Shown here: positions 60,791 through 64,000 of the stretch, piece after piece
How the letters are laid out: each line of letters opens with the position of its first letter
How positions within the stretch are numbered: position 1 is the first letter of the stretch
Source: Ktedonobacteraceae bacterium
GTDB taxonomy: Bacteria; Chloroflexota; Ktedonobacteria; Ktedonobacterales; Ktedonobacteraceae
Direction: 5' to 3'
Length of the DNA stretch: 64,000 bases
Assembly (NCBI GenBank): GCA_035653615.1
Contig: DASRBN010000012.1
Span: 62,001 to 126,000 of the forward strand
The notes under the pieces: model-generated
The model's database searches: none
What the model saw: only the letters and a program-made list of their open reading frames with translations
What the model was told of the DNA's origin: nothing
Made by a program: the position numbers and the translations under genes

Positions 60791-61493
60791 TGAGCAAACG
60801 ACGTTCCCACAATCGCGAGTGATGATGGCGCAAAAGGGATAGGCAAGGCGGCACTATTTGCGCGCTCAAATGCCTCTGATAGCTTGAGAGCTTCCACCAG
60901 CCTTTTCCGGTTCTAGTTTAAGGAGGAAAGCGTCATGAAAGCGCTATAGCCTCGTCACAGTGTTTTGATAATTCGCTCTCATGAGCCTCAAGCGCTTGAG
61001 GCGAGACGTTACTGATGAACTTCCCGCTACTCTTACCACCTCAGGACCCTGTCATCTGAGCATGCTCCTTCGTCAGAAAGCTTGCAGTGGCAACACTGAC
61101 GCCTTATGGGAAGCGCTTTCCCGTTTGTAATGGTGCCATAACGTTTTCATAGCACTTCTCGCCTACACTGGGCTTGAGTTCACAATGGTCCTTGAGTACA
61201 TGTGAGGATGAACGGAGGAGGAGGCCTACGCGGGTTCATGGAACGTGGTGAACTCTGGTACCTGGAAAGCACACCTGCCGGGTGCAGGGGAAAGCAGCAG
61301 GAAATGCGCCTGTAGATGACTGTACAGGTCGCTTCCTGCTTCCTTACCCGCGACCTGGCAGGTAGTGCCGGCACCATTGGCGGTTCCAGGTGGGAAAGAC
61401 GACGTGGTCGCCCATCTGGGCCTGGGAATATGGCCTTATGTTTCTGGTAGCAGGCGCGGAATCTTCGGCGCCTGCCCGCGCTTGTAGAGCATG
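60791..61493. other. long intergenic region with gene debris
   Basis: About 700 bases without an intact gene. Minus-strand frames at 61180-61377 and 61344-61538 lack ribosome sites. The stretch next to 61494 continues a broken MaoC gene out of homology. No IS ends or target-site duplications were seen. Confidence 0.45.
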
Positions 61494-61594
61494 ATTATCC
61501 GTTGTTGTCACCGTTTTTCCCAGCGGATGTAGGCACACATCGCCAACCTCAAATCCTCGAAGAAGCGTCCTTGCCAGCCTTTTTTGATTGCCAT
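61494..61594 (-). pseudogene. MaoC-family dehydratase remnant (frameshifted and truncated)
   Basis: From ATG 61594 (AAGGAA before it) the frame reads GWQGRFFED, then one base is missing in the A-run at 61551-61553. In the next frame it reads FEVGDVCLHPLGKTVTTTDN. Together this is the N-terminal signature of MaoC/mesaconyl-CoA hydratase-type enzymes (FFEDFxVGDxxxHPxGxTVTxxDN). Beyond about residue 34 the similarity ends, so only the start of the gene survives. It follows the LutC-like gene on the same strand and was probably the last gene of that operon. Confidence 0.7.
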
Positions 61595-61648
61595 GAGTGT
61601 GTTCCTTCTTGTAGTGTGTTCGCGTTAGATCACCACGGGCAGTTCGCT

Positions 61649-62284
61649 TCAGGGCTTGTCCACGACGAAGACATGCAGGGTGCGCGGGCCATGCACGCCT
61701 TCAACGCGGCGAAGTTCGATATCACTGGTGGCTGATGGCCCGGATATGAGCGTGATGGGAGAGGTTTTGCGATCCGCGAGCCAGGCGATGGCTTCGGGAA
61801 CCAGCCCGACCACCTGTTCCGCATGCACGACGCAGAGATGTCGATCTGGAATCAGCGATAACGCGCGCCTGCCCTGGGTTGTCCCGCTATCCAGGATAAT
61901 TGTGCCCGTTTGAGCGATGGCCACGGCGCAGCCGGTGAGCACGGCGGAGCTTGCGTCCAGTTCAGCATAGGGGAGCGGTGGATCATCCTTTACTATGGTG
62001 ATACCTGCCGGCATCCAATTGTTGGGCAGATCTATTGGAATCACCAGTCGAGTGACGCCCAGCTGCTGGCAAGCATTCGCAATAGCGCCGGGCAAATTGG
62101 CAGCACTGGTGCGCGTGACGACGGCTTTGTAATCAACCAGCCTGTCAATGAAATCTTCGAGGATGGCGGCGCGGTCGCGCTCATCCCGTTCGCGGAAATC
62201 GCGCGGCACCGGCGCTGGTTCGGGCGCGTTGGCAAGGGACTGACGAATGCGCGCGAGTATAACATCTCTAGCGGTGTTGCTCAT
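61649..62284 (-). CDS. lutC: LutC/YkgG-type LUD-domain protein
   Basis: 211 residues. LUD domain with SNTARDVILARIRQSLANAP at the start, AVLTGCAVAIAQTGTIILDS near residue 130 and RALSLIPDRHLCVVHAEQVV near 155, as in LutC of the LutABC lactate-oxidation complex. The protein supports electron transfer from L-lactate (or another 2-hydroxyacid) with LutA and LutB. ATG 62284 overlaps the LutB stop (ATGA) and has AAGAGGA upstream. Confidence 0.9.
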   Translation of the reverse strand: MSNTARDVILARIRQSLANAPEPAPVPRDFRERDERDRAAILEDFIDRLVDYKAVVTRTSAANLPGAIANACQQLGVTRLVIPIDLPNNWMPAGITIVKDDPPLPYAELDASSAVLTGCAVAIAQTGTIILDSGTTQGRRALSLIPDRHLCVVHAEQVVGLVPEAIAWLADRKTSPITLISGPSATSDIELRRVEGVHGPRTLHVFVVDKP

Positions 62285-63699
62285 GGCTGATCCTCTTTCT
62301 CTCGCGCTCGCCACCAGTCGCGGAAGCTCTGTTTTGGAACAGGCGAGAGATCGCGGGCTGCGGTCCAGCCTGAGAGCATGCCCGGCAAATGGTTGATGAC
62401 GCCTTGACGGACGAAGATGCCTTGCCCGCGTCGCGCCAGTCGCTGTGCGCGTTCGTAGCGTTGCTGGCTGGCGAAGATGTACGCTAATTCTCGCATCACC
62501 AGCGCCTCTGGATTGAGAGGCGAGGCATGACGTGTCACTTCACCACGCAAGTGCAGCAGCACTTCAGGAATATTGATCTTGACCGGACAGACTTCGTAGC
62601 AGGCCCCACAGAGGCTGGAGGCATAGGGTAAGCTTTTCGCCCGCTCGATACCTAGCAACTGCGGCGTGAGTATAGCGCCGATAGGGCCGGGATAGACAGA
62701 GCTATAGGCATGCCCGCCCACACGAGCATAGACAGGGCAGATATTGAGGCAGGCGCTGCAACGGATGCAGTGTAAGGCCTGGCGACCTACCTCGTCGGCC
62801 AGGACACGCGTGCGACCATTGTCGAGTAATACCAGGTGAAATGCCTGCGGGCCATCGCCAGGCGTTACGCCTGTCCAGAGGCTGGTATAGGGGTTCATGC
62901 GCTCACCGGTGGAACTGCGCGGCAGCAATTGCAGGAAGACGGCAAGGTCCTGGAAAGTAGGCAGGATTTTCTCGATACCCATGACCGTAATCAGCGTCTG
63001 GGGCAGCGTGATACACATGCGTCCATTGCCCTCGCTCTCTACGACGCAGATGGTGCCGGTTTCAGCAATGGCGAAGTTGGCGCCGCTGATGGCTACCTGG
63101 GCCGAGAGGAACTGCTCGCGCAGGTAATGACGCGCGGCGGCGGCGAGCTGCTTCGGGTCGTCGGTGAGGTTCTGTCCCTGGGCGATGGTCTGGCGGAAGA
63201 GGTCGCGTATCTCGGCTCTATTCTTATGAATGGCGGGCACCAGGATATGGGAAGATGATTCGCCGGCAAGCTGGATGATGAGTTCGGCCAGGTCGGTCTC
63301 GATAGCACGGATACCTGCCCCTGCCAGCGCCTGGTTGAGATGAATCTCATCGGTCGTGAGGGACTTGACCTTGACGACGCGATCAGCGCCGGTATCCTGG
63401 ACGATCTTCGTAATAACGCGGTTCGCCTCGGACGCGTCGCGTGCCCAATGGACCTGTCCTCCGGCACGCCGGACGGAGGCTTCGAGCTGCAATAAATAGT
63501 CATCCAGGTGGCGCATGACGTGGGCTTTGATAGTCGATCCTGCTACGCGCAAGGCTTCCCAGTCGGGTAGTTCGCTGACAACGGCAGTGCGCTTGTCGCG
63601 GATGGTGGTGGTGGCTTTGCGCAGGTTGCTGCGCAGCTGGCTGTTGGTGAGGGCCTTTTTCGCGGTCTGAGGGAACATGGGCAAGGATTTGGATGGCAT
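62281..63699 (-). CDS. lutB: LutB-type iron-sulfur LUD protein
   Basis: 472 residues. LUD domain (AQVAISGANFAIAETGTICV near residue 215, EGNGRMCITLPQTLITVMG) followed by two [4Fe-4S] motifs, CIRCSACLNICPVY near residue 315 and CGACYEVCPVKI near 367, and a helical tail. It is the electron-transferring subunit of the LutABC-type lactate dehydrogenase. The frame is open to 63924, but ATG 63699 overlaps the end of the upstream gene by one base (TGATG) and matches family length. Confidence 0.93.
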   Translation of the reverse strand: MPSKSLPMFPQTAKKALTNSQLRSNLRKATTTIRDKRTAVVSELPDWEALRVAGSTIKAHVMRHLDDYLLQLEASVRRAGGQVHWARDASEANRVITKIVQDTGADRVVKVKSLTTDEIHLNQALAGAGIRAIETDLAELIIQLAGESSSHILVPAIHKNRAEIRDLFRQTIAQGQNLTDDPKQLAAAARHYLREQFLSAQVAISGANFAIAETGTICVVESEGNGRMCITLPQTLITVMGIEKILPTFQDLAVFLQLLPRSSTGERMNPYTSLWTGVTPGDGPQAFHLVLLDNGRTRVLADEVGRQALHCIRCSACLNICPVYARVGGHAYSSVYPGPIGAILTPQLLGIERAKSLPYASSLCGACYEVCPVKINIPEVLLHLRGEVTRHASPLNPEALVMRELAYIFASQQRYERAQRLARRGQGIFVRQGVINHLPGMLSGWTAARDLSPVPKQSFRDWWRAREKEDQP

Positions 63700-64000
63700 C
63701 ACGCGACCTCGCTTTCGGTGCGCGCCAGGATTTCGGCCAGGTGAACGGTTGCGACTCCGGCGCGCTGGCGATGCAGACCTCCGCCGATGTGCATCAAACA
63801 GGAGGTATCGGCAGCGCACAACACTTCCGCGCCGGTATCCAGCACGCAGCGCATTTTGTCGCTGAGCATCGCCAGGGATGTATCGGCATTCTTGATAGCG
63901 AAGGTGCCGCCAAAGCCACAACATTCGCGCGCGTTGGGCAGTTCTACCAGGTCGATGCCTTTGACGGCTCGCAGGAGTTGTAAGGGCGCATCGCCAACAT
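63699..64000 (-). CDS. lutA: LutA-type CCG-domain protein, C-terminal part
   Basis: The last 100 codons of a gene that enters from the right edge; it has no start inside the window. It shows the second cysteine-rich CCG domain (ARECCGFGGTFAIKNADTS, and LCAADTSCLMHIGGGLHRQR), as in LutA/GlcF-type subunits that bind iron-sulfur clusters and pass electrons to the quinone pool. The stop overlaps the LutB start, giving the order lutA-lutB-lutC on the minus strand. Confidence 0.9.
   Translation of the reverse strand, partial: VGDAPLQLLRAVKGIDLVELPNARECCGFGGTFAIKNADTSLAMLSDKMRCVLDTGAEVLCAADTSCLMHIGGGLHRQRAGVATVHLAEILARTESEVA

Noticed and set aside
61502-61735. 77-codon plus-strand frame
   Set aside because: Antisense to the MaoC remnant and the end of lutC; no ribosome site.

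Overview
This 64 kb window reads as a chromosomal segment of a heterotrophic, spore-forming-type soil Chloroflexota, most likely class Ktedonobacteria. That placement is an inference, drawn from a [NiFe]-hydrogenase maturation block with sugar-isomerase-like (SIS) proteins of the kind found with high-affinity group 1h hydrogenases, from many sensor kinases, a Ser/Thr kinase, a KGG stress protein and an unusual sigma-like factor, and from GC-rich, actinobacteria-like catabolic genes. No rRNA, tRNA, CRISPR array or intact insertion sequence was seen.

Layout. (1) 1-3394: the 3' end of a hydrogenase operon: end of one SIS protein, an atypical HypC, a second SIS protein, HypD, HypE. (2) 3451-7896: an ABC exporter followed by its probable LuxR-type two-component system. 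(3) 8255-11744: a polar amino-acid ABC importer operon (ATPase, binding protein, two permeases) interrupted by a perfect 33-bp hairpin. (4) 11985-25091: housekeeping and signalling genes: alpha/beta hydrolase, MurJ-like flippase with a charged tail, M23 peptidase, KGG protein, two sensor kinases, response regulator, DUF4097 protein, HEAT-repeat protein, Ser/Thr kinase. (5) 25312-38566: secreted or catabolic enzymes: CocE-type hydrolase, Tat/lipoprotein FAD oxidase, carboxylesterase, class V aminotransferase, an acidic protein of unknown function, and an SDR-HyuA-HyuB operon. (6) 38698-46454: a three-gene phosphorelay, a trypsin-like protease with a small membrane partner, a multi-PAS kinase and a small unknown gene. 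(7) 46654-64000: a pentapeptide-repeat membrane protein and then a catabolic island.

In the catabolic island an IclR regulator sits between a divergent amidohydrolase and a CoA-transferase / citryl-CoA-lyase / class III extradiol dioxygenase operon. Both of those promoters are near-consensus sigma-70 promoters, and both carry the same palindrome (TGTCCG-N5-CGGACA) just downstream of the -10 box, which makes a local IclR regulon very likely. A DinB/maleylpyruvate-isomerase-like protein, a VOC protein and a MetE-like protein follow, and then a LutABC-type operon running in from the right edge whose last member is a frameshifted, truncated MaoC dehydratase. The gene combination suggests a CoA-dependent end to a meta-cleavage (protocatechuate/gallate-like) route, which is inference.

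Three families of short dispersed palindromic repeats sit in the gaps between genes. The commonest (core CATTCTGAGCGCAGCGAAG) occurs four times as head-to-head pairs.
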